DNA of 64,000 nt from Bradyrhizobium sp. AUGA SZCCT0158. GTDB lineage: Bacteria; Pseudomonadota; Alphaproteobacteria; Rhizobiales; Xanthobacteraceae. The notes under the pieces are model-generated. The model ran no database searches. It was not told the origin of the DNA and worked only from the letters and a program-made list of their open reading frames with translations. The translations under genes and the position numbers were made by a program. This document shows positions 43,103 to 52,503 of the stretch, one piece after another (the stretch's first letter is position 1; every line of letters starts with the position of its first letter). The stretch is from NCBI RefSeq assembly GCF_018130065.1, contig NZ_JAFCME010000013.1, positions 124,001 to 188,000 of the forward strand, given 5' to 3'.

Positions 43103-43117
43103 GTCCCAAGGTGGGAC
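43103..43117. promoter_or_regulatory. Candidate HigA operator GTCCCA-AGG-TGGGAC
   Basis: Perfect 6-bp inverted repeat with a 3-bp spacer just upstream of the higBA reading frames, where HigA-type antitoxins bind to repress their own operon. Confidence 0.55.
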
Positions 43118-43135
43118 TATGATAAGATTCAGGCG

Positions 43136-43438
43136 GTGAGAGTGATAGCGCTCAGCACGATCAAGAATTTTCTCGGGCGAAGCGCGGATGTTGCCGACGC
43201 CCGCGAGCCGGTCATGGCGTGGTTTCGCCAGGTGAGGCAGGCGGATTGGGCGAAGCCGGCGGACGTCAAGCGGGACATCCGTAGCGCCAGCATTCTCAAG
43301 GATGGCCGCGCTGTCTTCAACATCGCCGGTAACAAATATCGTATCGTGGTCTGGATCAACTATCCCTATCGCGTCGTCTATATCAGGTTCATCGGCACGC
43401 ATCGGCAGCACGACTCGATCGATGCGCAAAGCATTTGA
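43136..43438 (+). CDS. higB: HigB-type mRNA interferase toxin
   Basis: 100 residues from the GTG at 43136. The RelE/HigB fold is seen in MRVIALSTIKNFL, EPVMAWFRQVRQADW, the core SASILKDGRAVFNIAGNKYR and IVVWINYPYRVVYIRFIGTH, with the Lys/Arg/His residues used for ribosome-dependent mRNA cleavage. A six-codon frame (ATG at 43119) ends as GTGA over the start. The antitoxin gene follows 11 bp later. Intact, so a working toxin-antitoxin pair is likely. Confidence 0.9.
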   Translation: MRVIALSTIKNFLGRSADVADAREPVMAWFRQVRQADWAKPADVKRDIRSASILKDGRAVFNIAGNKYRIVVWINYPYRVVYIRFIGTHRQHDSIDAQSI

Positions 43439-43449
43439 GGATTCCGATT

Positions 43450-43821
43450 ATGGATATAGCGCCCATTAAATCCCATCGTGACTATCGCCGCGTGCTCAAG
43501 GAGATCGAAGGGTTGATGAGTGCCCGGCGCAATTCACCCGAGGGTGATCGGCTAGATGTTCTGGTCACGTTGGTGGAAGCGTGGGAGCGCAAACATTACC
43601 GGCTCGATCTGCCGGATCCTGTGGAGGCGATCAGGTATCACATGGAACAAAGCGGCTTGCAGCCGCGCGATCTCATCCCTTTTATCGGCAGCCGGAATCG
43701 CGTGCACGAAGTGCTAAATCGTCGGCGCGAACTCACGCTCAACATGATTAGACGGCTGCACGAGGGACTCGGCATTCCCGCCGAATCCCTGATCAAGATC
43801 GGGCAGAACAAGGCTGCCTAA
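43450..43821 (+). CDS. higA: HigA-type antitoxin, helix-turn-helix
   Basis: 123 residues from the ATG at 43450 with GAGG nine bases upstream. The N-terminal part (DIAPIKSHRDYRRVLKEIEG, then GDRLDVLVTLVEAWERKHY) is the toxin-binding region of this HigA type. The HTH is RYHMEQSGLQPRDLIPFIGS, then VHEVLNRRRELTL. It neutralises HigB and represses the operon. The stop overlaps the convergent gene at 43818 by four bases. Confidence 0.92.
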   Translation: MDIAPIKSHRDYRRVLKEIEGLMSARRNSPEGDRLDVLVTLVEAWERKHYRLDLPDPVEAIRYHMEQSGLQPRDLIPFIGSRNRVHEVLNRRRELTLNMIRRLHEGLGIPAESLIKIGQNKAA

Positions 43822-44027
43822 ATCGGCGGCGCCCGCTTCGCCGGCATCTTCGCCGCCCGCTCCAGAAGATCCTTCCCGAGGTCTTCCAGGATCTCCCGCG
43901 TCGCCAGGAACAGGCTGTGGCCCTCTTCGGTTTCGATCGCCAGCGCCACCACCGTCGGCCGGTTGGGATCCGGGATCAACTGGTAAGCCCGGATCGGAAA
44001 GGCCGGAAGCTCCTGCTCGTCGGTCAT
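43818..44027 (-). CDS. Small conserved protein coupled to thrS
   Basis: 69 residues: PAFPIRAYQLIPDPNRPTVV, ALAIETEEGHSLFLATREIL, then EDLGKDLLERAAKM. The ATG overlaps the thrS stop as TGATG, so it is translated behind thrS. Acidic, soluble, with a predicted beta-strand core and C-terminal helix. No named domain. Coupling to a synthetase gene is the only hint at role. Confidence 0.75.
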   Translation of the reverse strand: MTDEQELPAFPIRAYQLIPDPNRPTVVALAIETEEGHSLFLATREILEDLGKDLLERAAKMPAKRAPPI

Positions 44028-46072
44028 CAGGTCTCGAGCCTGGCCCGCTTGACGTCCGGCGGGGTGGCTTCCTCGACCAGCGCCGCCAGCGCCTCGTCGG
44101 TCGGCATCACCTTCTGGCCTTCGCTGCCGAGCCGGCGGACCGAGACCGAATGGGTCTCGGCTTCCTTCTTGCCGACGACGAGAAGGGCCGGGATCTTCGC
44201 CAGCGAATGCTCGCGGACCTTGTAGTTGATCTTCTCGTTGCGCAGGTCGATTTCGACGCGCAGGCCGGCGCGCCGCGCCGCCGCAGCGACCACCTTCGCG
44301 TATTCGTCGCCTTCGGAAGTAATCGTGGTGACGACGGCCTGCACCGGCGCCAGCCAGAGCGGGAAGTTGCCGGCAAAATGCTCGATCAGGATGCCGATGA
44401 AGCGCTCCATCGAACCGCAGATCGCACGATGCACCATGACCGGCACCTTCTTGGAGCCGTCGGCGTCGATGTAGAACGCGCCGAACCGTTCCGGCAGGTT
44501 GAAGTCGACCTGCGTGGTGCCGCATTGCCAGTCGCGGCCGATGGCGTCGCGCAGCACGTATTCGAACTTCGGCCCGTAGAATGCGCCCTCGCCGGGATTG
44601 ATCGCGGTCTTGATGCGGTTGCTGCCGCTGGCCTGGATTTCCGACAGCACGGTGGCCATCACGCGCTCGGCGTGGTCCCACATCTCGTCGGTGCCGACGC
44701 GCTTCTCCGGCTTGGTCGAGAGTTTGATCGTCAGCTCACCCTCGAAGCCGAAATCCGCATAGGTCGACAGGATCAGATCGTTGATCTTCAGGCACTCTTC
44801 TGCGAGCTGCGCCTCGGTGCAGAACACATGGGCGTCGTCCTGCGTGAAGCCGCGCACGCGCATCAGGCCGTGCATCGCGCCCGACGGCTCATAGCGGTGC
44901 ACCACGCCGAATTCGGCGAGCCGCAGCGGCAGGTCGCGGTAGCTCTTCAAGCCGTGCTTGAAGATCTGCACATGGCCGGGGCAGTTCATCGGTTTGAGCG
45001 CAAACCAGCGCTTGTCCTCGGCTTCGTCGCCGGCCGATTGCGCCGCGAACATGTTCTCGCGGTACCAGTCCCAGTGGCCCGAGGTCTCCCACAGCACCTT
45101 GTCGAGGATCTGCGGCGCGTTGACCTCGCTGTAGTCGCCGGTCAAGCGGCGGCGCATATAGGCGATCAGCGCCTGAAACACCGTCCAGCCCTTCGGGTGC
45201 CAGAACACCACGCCGGGGCCTTCCTCCTGGAAGTGGAACAGGTCGAGCTCGCGGCCGAGCTTGCGGTGGTCGCGCTTCTCGGCCTCCTCGATCTGCTTCA
45301 GATAGAGGTCGAGGTCTTCCTGCTTCGCAAACGCCGTGCCGTAGATGCGCGTCAGCATCGGGTTGTTGCTGTCGCCGCGCCAATAGGCGCCCGCGACCTT
45401 CATCAGCTTGAACGCGTTGCCGACCTTGCCGGTCGAGGTCATGTGCGGCCCGCGGCAGAGATCGAACCAGTCGCCCTGGAAATAGATCTTGATCGGCTCG
45501 TCGCCGGGAATGGCGTCGACCAGTTCGACCTTGAAGGCTTCGCCCTTGTCGCGGAACACCTGTTTGGTCTTCTCGCGCGACCAGACTTCCTTGGTGAAGG
45601 GTTGGTCGCGGGCGACGATCTCGCGCATCTTCTTTTCGATCGCCGCGAAATCTTCCGGCGTGAACGGCTCGTTGCGGAAGAAGTCGTAATAGAAGCCGTT
45701 TTCGATCACCGGGCCGATGGTGACCTGCGTGCCCGGCCACAGCGACTGCACGGCTTCGGCGAGCACGTGGGCGGCGTCATGCCGGATCAGTTCCAGCGCG
45801 CGGGGGTCGTCGCGGTTGACGAACTCGATCCTGGCATCGCCCGAGATCGGATCGTTGAGGTCGGCGACCACGCCATCGAGCGCCATCGCGACCGTGCGCT
45901 TGGCCAGCGACGGCGAGATGCCCTTGGCGATCTCGAGCCCGGTAATACCTTGAGGAAATTCGCGCCTGGCGCCATCGGGGAAGGTGAGGGTGATTTTTTG
46001 CACGGGTTCGGCCGGTTTCAAGTTCGCAAGGCCAAATTGGAATCCCGGTGCGGGTGCATTGCTGTCAGGCAT
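44027..46072 (-). CDS. thrS: Threonine-tRNA ligase
   Basis: 681 residues, slightly long because of a 20-residue N-terminal extension (SNAPAPGFQFGLANLKPAEP). TGS domain about 22-85, editing domain with HDAAHVLAEAV (about 98-108), class II catalytic core with Zn ligand Cys364 in MNCPGHV, HRYEPSGAMHGLMRVRGFTQ and motif 3 CGSMERFIG, then the anticodon-binding domain from about residue 575. Charges tRNA-Thr in the cytoplasm; essential. The next gene overlaps its stop. Confidence 0.96.
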   Translation of the reverse strand: MPDSNAPAPGFQFGLANLKPAEPVQKITLTFPDGARREFPQGITGLEIAKGISPSLAKRTVAMALDGVVADLNDPISGDARIEFVNRDDPRALELIRHDAAHVLAEAVQSLWPGTQVTIGPVIENGFYYDFFRNEPFTPEDFAAIEKKMREIVARDQPFTKEVWSREKTKQVFRDKGEAFKVELVDAIPGDEPIKIYFQGDWFDLCRGPHMTSTGKVGNAFKLMKVAGAYWRGDSNNPMLTRIYGTAFAKQEDLDLYLKQIEEAEKRDHRKLGRELDLFHFQEEGPGVVFWHPKGWTVFQALIAYMRRRLTGDYSEVNAPQILDKVLWETSGHWDWYRENMFAAQSAGDEAEDKRWFALKPMNCPGHVQIFKHGLKSYRDLPLRLAEFGVVHRYEPSGAMHGLMRVRGFTQDDAHVFCTEAQLAEECLKINDLILSTYADFGFEGELTIKLSTKPEKRVGTDEMWDHAERVMATVLSEIQASGSNRIKTAINPGEGAFYGPKFEYVLRDAIGRDWQCGTTQVDFNLPERFGAFYIDADGSKKVPVMVHRAICGSMERFIGILIEHFAGNFPLWLAPVQAVVTTITSEGDEYAKVVAAAARRAGLRVEIDLRNEKINYKVREHSLAKIPALLVVGKKEAETHSVSVRRLGSEGQKVMPTDEALAALVEEATPPDVKRARLET

Positions 46073-46396
46073 TGGCGTCTCCTAAAGCTCACTCCTGCGA
46101 ACGAGCGCAGGTAAGCGGGAACAGGCGGTATAGCAGGGGATTCGGCTCCTGCAATCGGGCAATATCAAGAAAATCGGCGGCCCGATCGGACCCGCGATGA
46201 ACGGTCGGGGACGCCACCAGAGGCCCGCATGACCAACGTCATATGGCGATCGGCCATTCGCGCCACGTATTTGACGTTTGGCGCCCTGATCGGACAGAAT
46301 TCTGTTGCATCCACTGGTTGCCGTCGCATGAAGTTGGTAGGGATGGCTTGCGGGTTGTTTCGAAGATGTTTGCCCGTCTCCCTTGATTTGAGCCCC
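46073..46396. other. Intergenic region upstream of thrS
   Basis: 324 bp between thrS (minus) and the COG3904 relic (plus). I see no gene, T-box-like element or clear terminator. Confidence 0.4.
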
Positions 46397-47035
46397 ATGA
46401 CGCTGCGCGCAATTCTGGCCGTTACCTTCATCCTGGTCGCAGGATCGGCGTTGGCGGCTCCTCCTGTCGCGCGGCCTGTGCCCGCGGTGAGGCCTGCGCC
46501 GGGCGCAGTTCCGGCGGCACAGATGGTGTTCTATGTCGTCAAGGGCGCGCCCGATCATGCGGCCCGGCTGCGACACCTGGATTGCGGCCGAGGGCAAGAT
46601 CGATGTGGCCGCGGCGGCGCGCTTCCGGAAATTCCTGCGGCAGGTCAGGGATCGCAACCTGCCGATCTATTTCGCCTCGCCCGGCGGCAATCTGGACCAG
46701 GCGGTGGCGATGGGCGCGATGCTGGCGAAAAGTCCGCTATCGCCAGGGTGGCGCGGACGGTGGTCAAGGAGTGCGGCTTCGAAGCGCAGAACGGCGATGT
46801 CTGCCTCAAGCTGAAGCAATCAGGCCGCGTCCACCACGGCGATCTCTGGACCCGCGGCGCGAGCTGCAACTCGGCGTGTCCCTATCTCATCCTCGGTGCG
46901 ACGACCCGCGAGATCGCTGGCGACCTGTCCGCCGCCGAAAACCACCGTGCAGGCGATCGGAGCGCGCGAGGGCGTCGCGCCGCGCTGACGCGTGTGCAAG
47001 CGGGCACAACGCCAAAGTTCCACACCGCGCCATCG
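46397..47035 (+). pseudogene. Frameshifted COG3904-type periplasmic ClpP-fold protein
   Basis: A signal peptide (AILAVTFILVAGSALAAP) leads to MVFYVVKGAPD, then frame is lost near 46555. The next frame holds CDTWIAAEGKIDVAAAARFR and LPIYFASPGGNLDQAVAMGA; near 46735 it shifts back to VARTVVKECGFEAQ and GASCNSACPYLILGATT. After that the C-terminal third is missing. SPGGN and CNSAC correspond to SSGGSV and CESMC in the intact protein at 54434. The product would be non-functional. Confidence 0.82.
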
Positions 47036-47088
47036 TGACAAGACCGGGTTCGCGTGCTTCTCTCGTGGTGGGGAATCCGAGGGGGACG

Positions 47089-48996
47089 ATGGTGGGGAAG
47101 GGCAAGATCGCGGCCTGCGCCGCGTTGGTGGCGCTTCAATTCGCGGCCGTGGGGCTGGCGTCGCCAGACAAGGTAATCGCGCGTGAACGCCCAAACGGTT
47201 GCAAGGTCGGTCCGCTGAAAAGCATCAGCGAACTGGACGACCGCGTCGCGGCATGCACGATCCTGATCGATACCAGCCGGTCGCCAAAGCAACTGGCGCT
47301 GGCGCTGTCGTACCGCGCGCAGAGCTTCCTCAACCAGAAGAAATGCGACGCCGCGTTTGCCGACCTGATGCGCGCCAAGGACGTCTCGCCGTCCAAGAAG
47401 AGCTCCGACTATTACGATCTGCATTTGTGGATCTCGTACTACTGGCAGCACTGCAAGGGCGATTTCGATCGCGGCCTCGAGGTGCTGAACGAAGCCGCCG
47501 CGATCCTGCCCCGTGATCCCGCGGTCTATAACCAGCGGGCCAACATGTTCAGCGACAAGGGCGATCACGCGGCGGCACTTGCCGACATCAACCGCTCGAT
47601 CGCTCTGATCAACAACGATCCCTATCGCGCCTCGGCCTACAACAACCGGGCGCTGATCCTGAAGACGATGGGGGAGTATGAAAAGGCGGCAGCCGATTTT
47701 GGCGTTGCGATCAGGCTCGCGCCCAAGAACGCCAAATATTATGCCAACCGCGGCGACGCCTGGCGTCGCACCGGAAACCTCGAGCGTGCCTTGCAGGACC
47801 AGGACCGCGCCATCGAGCTTTACGCCGGCGGTCCCGGCATCGCCCTTGGCCTGACACTGCGCGGCGAGACGCTGCGTTACATGGGCGAATATGACCGGGC
47901 GCTTTCCGACTTCAACCAGGCGATCCGGATCGAACCGGACTTCGCGCCGGCACTCACCGGCCGCGGACTGACGTTCGAGCGCACCGGCGATCTCGAGCGC
48001 GCAAAATCCGAGTTCCGAACGGCGCTGTCGATCAGCGAGAATTCCGGCCGGGGTGACCTGTCGAAATCCGCGCGTGATACGGCCGAGGCGCGTCTTGCGG
48101 CGCTTTCCTCTGGTGTGCCGCAGCCGACCATCCTTCCGGTCCCGATCAGGGCGGTCTCGACGAATTCGGTGCCGACCCCGGCTGTTGCGATACCCGTCGT
48201 GGCACCCGCAGCGGCCAAGGCTACGGCTGCAAAGCAAGGCCGCCGGGCCGCACTGATCATCGGTAACTCCGCCTATAAATCGGTACGGGCGCTCGAGAAC
48301 CCAGGCCGTGACGCCGAAAAAATCGCGGGCACATTGCGTGCAATCGGCTTCGACAGCGTAACGGTCGCCATCGATGTCACGCGCGAGAAAATGACCGAGG
48401 TGCTGCGCACGTTTGCAGCGGCCGCCGACAAGTCCGACTGGGCGATGGTCTATTATGCCGGCCACGGCATCGAGGTAAATGGCGTCAATTACCTGATACC
48501 GGTCGATGCCAAACTGGCATCCAGCCGCGACGCCCTGTTCGAGGCCATGCCGCTGGATCAGGTGATGGCGGCCATCGACGGCGCAAAGAAACTCAGGCTC
48601 GTGATGCTCGATGCCTGCCGGGACAACCCGTTTGCGAATTCGGCAACATCGAGCCCGACGCCGGTTACCGCAGCGCCGGCGCCGGCTTCGAACGAAGGCG
48701 ACACGCGCGGCGCCAAGACGCGTTCGGTCGGCCGCGGGCTTGGCGAGGTCAAGGTGCAGGGCGCATCGCTGGTGGTTTACGCGGCCAAGCATGGCGAGAC
48801 CGCGCTGGACGGCGAGGGGGACTATTCGCCGTTCGCGGTCGCGGTCGTGCAGCGGATCGCGACGCCAGGCGTCGAGATCAACAAGCTGTTCCGCCTCGTC
48901 CGCGATGACGTGATGGAAGCGACCGCCGGACGCCAGGAGCCTTACACGTATGGCTCGCTGCCCGGACGCGAAGACTTTTTCTTCGTGGCCCGATGA
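47089..48996 (+). CDS. TPR-caspase (peptidase C14) protein
   Basis: 635 residues from the ATG at 47089 (GGGGGACG just before). Signal peptide 1-24, then about six TPR units (35-350, e.g. PAVYNQRANMFSDKGDHAAA and AKYYANRGDAWRRTGNLERA), a Pro/Val/Ala linker, and a C-terminal caspase domain from AALIIGNSAYKSVRALENPG. The catalytic dyad is complete: His459 in YYAGHGIEV and Cys510 in MLDACRDNPF. Bacterial caspase homologues cleave after basic residues or act in regulated proteolysis; the TPRs should recruit partners. The signal peptide puts it in the periplasm. A decayed second caspase is at 61816. Confidence 0.93.
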   Translation: MVGKGKIAACAALVALQFAAVGLASPDKVIARERPNGCKVGPLKSISELDDRVAACTILIDTSRSPKQLALALSYRAQSFLNQKKCDAAFADLMRAKDVSPSKKSSDYYDLHLWISYYWQHCKGDFDRGLEVLNEAAAILPRDPAVYNQRANMFSDKGDHAAALADINRSIALINNDPYRASAYNNRALILKTMGEYEKAAADFGVAIRLAPKNAKYYANRGDAWRRTGNLERALQDQDRAIELYAGGPGIALGLTLRGETLRYMGEYDRALSDFNQAIRIEPDFAPALTGRGLTFERTGDLERAKSEFRTALSISENSGRGDLSKSARDTAEARLAALSSGVPQPTILPVPIRAVSTNSVPTPAVAIPVVAPAAAKATAAKQGRRAALIIGNSAYKSVRALENPGRDAEKIAGTLRAIGFDSVTVAIDVTREKMTEVLRTFAAAADKSDWAMVYYAGHGIEVNGVNYLIPVDAKLASSRDALFEAMPLDQVMAAIDGAKKLRLVMLDACRDNPFANSATSSPTPVTAAPAPASNEGDTRGAKTRSVGRGLGEVKVQGASLVVYAAKHGETALDGEGDYSPFAVAVVQRIATPGVEINKLFRLVRDDVMEATAGRQEPYTYGSLPGREDFFFVAR

Positions 48997-49000
48997 GTCC

Positions 49001-49333
49001 CTAATCCGCCATCCGCGTCAGCACGGCCTTGAAGGTGACGCCGGGCAATTGCAGCGCGGTGCCTTCGAAGTCGACCATGGCGCCGTTGTCGGTCCCCTTC
49101 AGCGTCAGCGTGATCATGTCGGTGCCGAACAGCGGCTTGAAAGCCGGATCGGGGTTGTGACGCTCTGTGGTGACCTTGGCCAGAATGCCGTCGCCCTTGT
49201 CGGTGTAATTGCCGATGAACGCGAAAGCCGAATTGCCGCCCCGAAGCTTGCCGCCGATGGCGTAAATCACGCCGGTGCCGGTTCCGTGAACCGTATGAAA
49301 TTCAACCTTGTATAAGCCGTCCTGCAAAACCAT
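49001..49333 (-). CDS. GrlR family protein
   Basis: 110 residues from the ATG at 49333. LQDGLYKVEFHTVHGTGTGV, then GNSAFAFIGNYTDKGDGI and FEGTALQLPGVTFKAVL match small GrlR-family proteins, named after a negative regulator of type III secretion in enteric pathogens. The fold is a small lipocalin-like barrel. No secretion genes are near, so the role here is unknown. It converges on the caspase gene. Confidence 0.75.
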   Translation of the reverse strand: MVLQDGLYKVEFHTVHGTGTGVIYAIGGKLRGGNSAFAFIGNYTDKGDGILAKVTTERHNPDPAFKPLFGTDMITLTLKGTDNGAMVDFEGTALQLPGVTFKAVLTRMAD

Positions 49334-49496
49334 CCCCAAAAGTTGTATCCCCTAATGGCTGCACCCTACGGTGCGGGCCTGCGTCGAACAATGCTGCGCG
49401 CCCTAAATCGTCGGGCCATCAACATCACAATTCGATCAGTGGAATTCAGCGGTATGATATGAAGGAGCTGCGAAGAAGCCTCGCTGAAGCGACCGA

Positions 49497-50843
49497 TTAC
49501 CGGTTCGCGGGCGACGGCGCGCTGGCGATCCGGGTCAGCTGCGGCGAAGCCGCCATCTTGACCAGCACATCCTTGACCGGATGCTCGGTCCAGGCCTGCG
49601 TAACGTAGTTGCGATGGGTAATGCCATCGCGCGTCTGCACGAACACGACGCTGCCGGGACGCAGCGGCCCGTCCATGTTCTCGGTGACGGTGATGCCCTT
49701 GTCGCGCAGCATCCCGATCAGTTCCTGGTCACGTCGCTTGGTGTAGCGGGTGTAGGAGCTGACGAAGAAACCGGTGCGGTTCTTCTCGATCCAGCTGGCG
49801 AACTTGTCGAGTTCACCATAGACGGCGTCGAGCAGGAACACGCCGCGGACGCGGTTGGTTGCGCCGCCGACGTCGAGGCTCCAGGCGGTCGGCAGGAAGC
49901 CGCCGCTATAGCCGACGATGACGATCGGCATGTTGGCGAACGCCTGTGCCGATTTCGGGTCGCCGGTGAGGCGGGCGAGGTGGGTCGCCGATTCATCCAT
50001 GAAGCGCTTGAAGCCGCCGGGCTGCCAGAACTTGCCGGCGCTGGAATCGGCGGCGTTCACGGCCAGCTGCGGCGCCAGCAGCACCGCGTTCACGCCTGAA
50101 TCCGAAATCTGCTGCGGCACCAATTGGCGGTCGCGGACATCGCGTTCCAGCGTCGCGCCGTTGCCGTGGAAGAACACCACGATCACGCCGGGCTTGCGGA
50201 CGTCGAAGGTCTCGGGGACATGCACCAGCACGCGGCTGTCATTGTAGGTCTCATCCTGCCAATAGACCCGGCCGCCATAGCTGCGATGGCCCTTGCGATC
50301 GCCCTTGGTGATGTTGAGGAACGGCGCCTCGGAGCGCGGATTGGTGCCGAAATAGGGGAAGGCGGAGGATTTCATGCTGACCAGCGTGGTCAGTTCTTCG
50401 CGCTCGCTCTGGCGCGGAAGCGTCAGCGTGGAGTTGAGCGAGGCGACCCTGACCGGCTCGGTCCGCACCTTGCGTTGAGACGGGGCTGGGGCCAGCGCAA
50501 CCTGCTGCACCAGGCTCTCGCTTGGCGTCGGGAAACGGTCGGCGAATTGCGGCTGCGGGAAGCGGTCTTCAAAACTGTCGCCGGTGGCGGCGTGGGCGTT
50601 CGCGGCCAGCATGTCCGCGCTGGGCGCCTTGCCGCATTGAACCAGCACGAACGACAGGGGTACAAAAAGCGAAGCGGCCGCGATCCAGTGCCAACGACGA
50701 GGATGGGCATGCCGGGGCTGGGCATCGCGCTGCGTCGCCGGGGAAATCACCCGGTTTGCGCGATGATGTATCTGGAATTTCGGATCCGCTCCGACCATCC
50801 ACCCCGTGCCCCAAGGACCACCTGAGAACCACCCAAGATCCAC
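49497..50843 (-). CDS. Alpha/beta hydrolase-type protein with N-terminal anchor
   Basis: Up to 448 residues. A membrane segment (WIAAASLFVPLSFVLVQCG, about 52-70) is followed by a linker and a hydrolase-like domain: VIVVFFHGNGATLERDVRD, nucleophile elbow VIVGYSGGFLP with Ser, and HRNYVTQAW late. The first 15-30 residues are doubtful because the start lacks a clear ribosome site. The domain is predicted to sit in the periplasm. Substrate unknown. Confidence 0.78.
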   Translation of the reverse strand: MDLGWFSGGPWGTGWMVGADPKFQIHHRANRVISPATQRDAQPRHAHPRRWHWIAAASLFVPLSFVLVQCGKAPSADMLAANAHAATGDSFEDRFPQPQFADRFPTPSESLVQQVALAPAPSQRKVRTEPVRVASLNSTLTLPRQSEREELTTLVSMKSSAFPYFGTNPRSEAPFLNITKGDRKGHRSYGGRVYWQDETYNDSRVLVHVPETFDVRKPGVIVVFFHGNGATLERDVRDRQLVPQQISDSGVNAVLLAPQLAVNAADSSAGKFWQPGGFKRFMDESATHLARLTGDPKSAQAFANMPIVIVGYSGGFLPTAWSLDVGGATNRVRGVFLLDAVYGELDKFASWIEKNRTGFFVSSYTRYTKRRDQELIGMLRDKGITVTENMDGPLRPGSVVFVQTRDGITHRNYVTQAWTEHPVKDVLVKMAASPQLTRIASAPSPANR

Positions 50844-51129
50844 CGTTAACCGGCGTACCTCGATCGTGTTTAGGCGACGTTAAGCTTCCGGAGAAAACTC
50901 CCCACATCCGGAAGTCCGCAAGGAGACCATCCAATCGTGTCCTGATTGTGAGCCCCGCCATCTTGTCTTCGCAATGTCAGGGTGCACTGGGAAAGTCAAA
51001 ACAGCGCCCTTTGGTAATTAGATACCTAAATCGTTACCCGGTTTAAATCATTGTTAACGCTGCTTGAATTGGGCAGCTCCAGCCTGCACCATGAGGGTTC
51101 AGGCGCGCGGCGCTGAAGGTACGGTCGAA

Positions 51130-52503
51130 ATGGCGGCATCAGAAACGGGCAGCGCGGCATGGTCCGGCCCGCGTCCCGGCGGCGGCTCGACCATTTCGGT
51201 CGTGGTAGCGATCTCCATCGTCGTTGCCGACATGGTCGGCGTTGGCGTCTTCACCAGCCTGGGCTTTCAGGTCAAGGACATCCCTTCCGGCTTCTCGATC
51301 CTGTTGCTGTGGACTGTCGGCGGTATCGTCGCGCTGTGCGGGGTGTTTGCCTATAGCGAGCTCGGGGCGATGTTTCCGCGCTCGAGCGGCGAGTACAACT
51401 TTCTCGGCCGCGCCTTTCACCCGGCCTTCGGTTTTGTGGCGGGCTGGGTGTCGGCCACCGTTGGTTTTGCGGCACCCGTCGCACTCGCCGCGATGGCGTT
51501 CGGCGAATACGGCAAATCGGTCTTTCCGGACGCGCCGCCGCTGGCGCTCGCCGTCGGCGTTGTCTGGCTGGTGTCGCTGGTGCAGCTCACCGGCGTCAGG
51601 CACTCCAGCACCTTCCAGTTGATCGCGACCATCCTCAAGGTGCTGCTGATCGTGGCCTTCCTGGTCGCTGGGTTTCTGATGGCGACGCCGCAGCCGTTGT
51701 CGTTCGCGCCGTCGGCGTCCGACTTCTCCCACATCGTCAGCGCGCCGTTCGCGATCAGCCTCGTATTCGTGATGTATTCGTTCTCGGGCTGGAATGCGGC
51801 GACCTACATCATTGGCGAGGTGCACGATCCGGAGCGCAACGTGCCGCGCGCGATGCTGGCGGGGACGCTGATCGTGCTGGTGCTGTATGTGGCGCTTAAC
51901 GCGGTGTTCCTGCACTCGGCGCCGATCGACAAGCTGGCGGGCCAGCTCGACGTTGCCCGCGTCTCCGGCAGTTACATCTTCGGCGAGTTCGGCGGCCGCA
52001 TCGTCGGCGCCATGATCTGCTTCGGTCTGATCTCCTCGATCAGCGCGATGATGTGGATCGGACCGCGCGTGATGATGACCATGGGCGAGGACATCCCGGT
52101 GCTGCGCGCGTTCGCGCGCCGGTCGACCGGCGGCGCGCCGGCCTGGGCTATTCTGTTTCAGCTGACGGTGGCGAACCTGATGCTGTTCACGCGCAGTTTT
52201 GAAGCCGTGCTCGAATTCATCCAGTTCGCATTGTTGTTCTGTTCGTTCTTCACCGTGCTCGGCGTCATCAAGCTGCGTATCACGCACCCCGACCTGCCGC
52301 GGCCCTATCGCGCCTGGGGATACCCGGTCACCCCGCTGGTATTCCTGCTCGTGACCGGCTTCATGATGTACTATCTCTTGACGGAACAACCGCTGCGCGT
52401 GTTCCTTGGTGTTTTGATCATGCTGTCAGGACTTCTGATTTACGCCGTTTTCCGCAAGCGGGCCGATCAAGGCCCGGTGGCCGCGTCTGCGGGCAGCGAA
52501 TGA
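51130..52503 (+). CDS. APC family amino-acid permease
   Basis: 457 residues from the ATG at 51130, with GAAGG ten bases before. About twelve helices. Helix 1 has VVADMVGVGVFTSLGFQ, corresponding to the unwound G-V-G substrate site of APC transporters; helix 6 has VFVMYSFSGWNAATYIIGEV. It resembles basic or neutral amino-acid permeases. The stop overlaps the next start (ATGA), so the secreted protein downstream is cotranslated. Confidence 0.88.
   Translation: MAASETGSAAWSGPRPGGGSTISVVVAISIVVADMVGVGVFTSLGFQVKDIPSGFSILLLWTVGGIVALCGVFAYSELGAMFPRSSGEYNFLGRAFHPAFGFVAGWVSATVGFAAPVALAAMAFGEYGKSVFPDAPPLALAVGVVWLVSLVQLTGVRHSSTFQLIATILKVLLIVAFLVAGFLMATPQPLSFAPSASDFSHIVSAPFAISLVFVMYSFSGWNAATYIIGEVHDPERNVPRAMLAGTLIVLVLYVALNAVFLHSAPIDKLAGQLDVARVSGSYIFGEFGGRIVGAMICFGLISSISAMMWIGPRVMMTMGEDIPVLRAFARRSTGGAPAWAILFQLTVANLMLFTRSFEAVLEFIQFALLFCSFFTVLGVIKLRITHPDLPRPYRAWGYPVTPLVFLLVTGFMMYYLLTEQPLRVFLGVLIMLSGLLIYAVFRKRADQGPVAASAGSE

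Noticed and set aside
44150..46114. 654-codon open frame on the plus strand antisense to thrS
   Set aside because: It mirrors thrS codons, is His/Arg/Leu-rich with no domain, and thrS itself has full catalytic motifs.
46882..48792. 636-codon open frame antisense to the caspase gene
   Set aside because: Shadow of a GC-rich gene; composition is Arg/His-rich and the opposite strand has TPR and caspase motifs.
50885..50914. Inverted repeat CTTCCGGA...TCCGGAAG before the permease gene
   Set aside because: Eight-base arms with a 14-base loop and no placement relative to a promoter that I could support; chance is likely.
51139..52389. 416-codon frame antisense to the amino-acid permease
   Set aside because: Arg/Gln/His-rich shadow of a membrane protein; the hydrophobic helices are on the plus strand.
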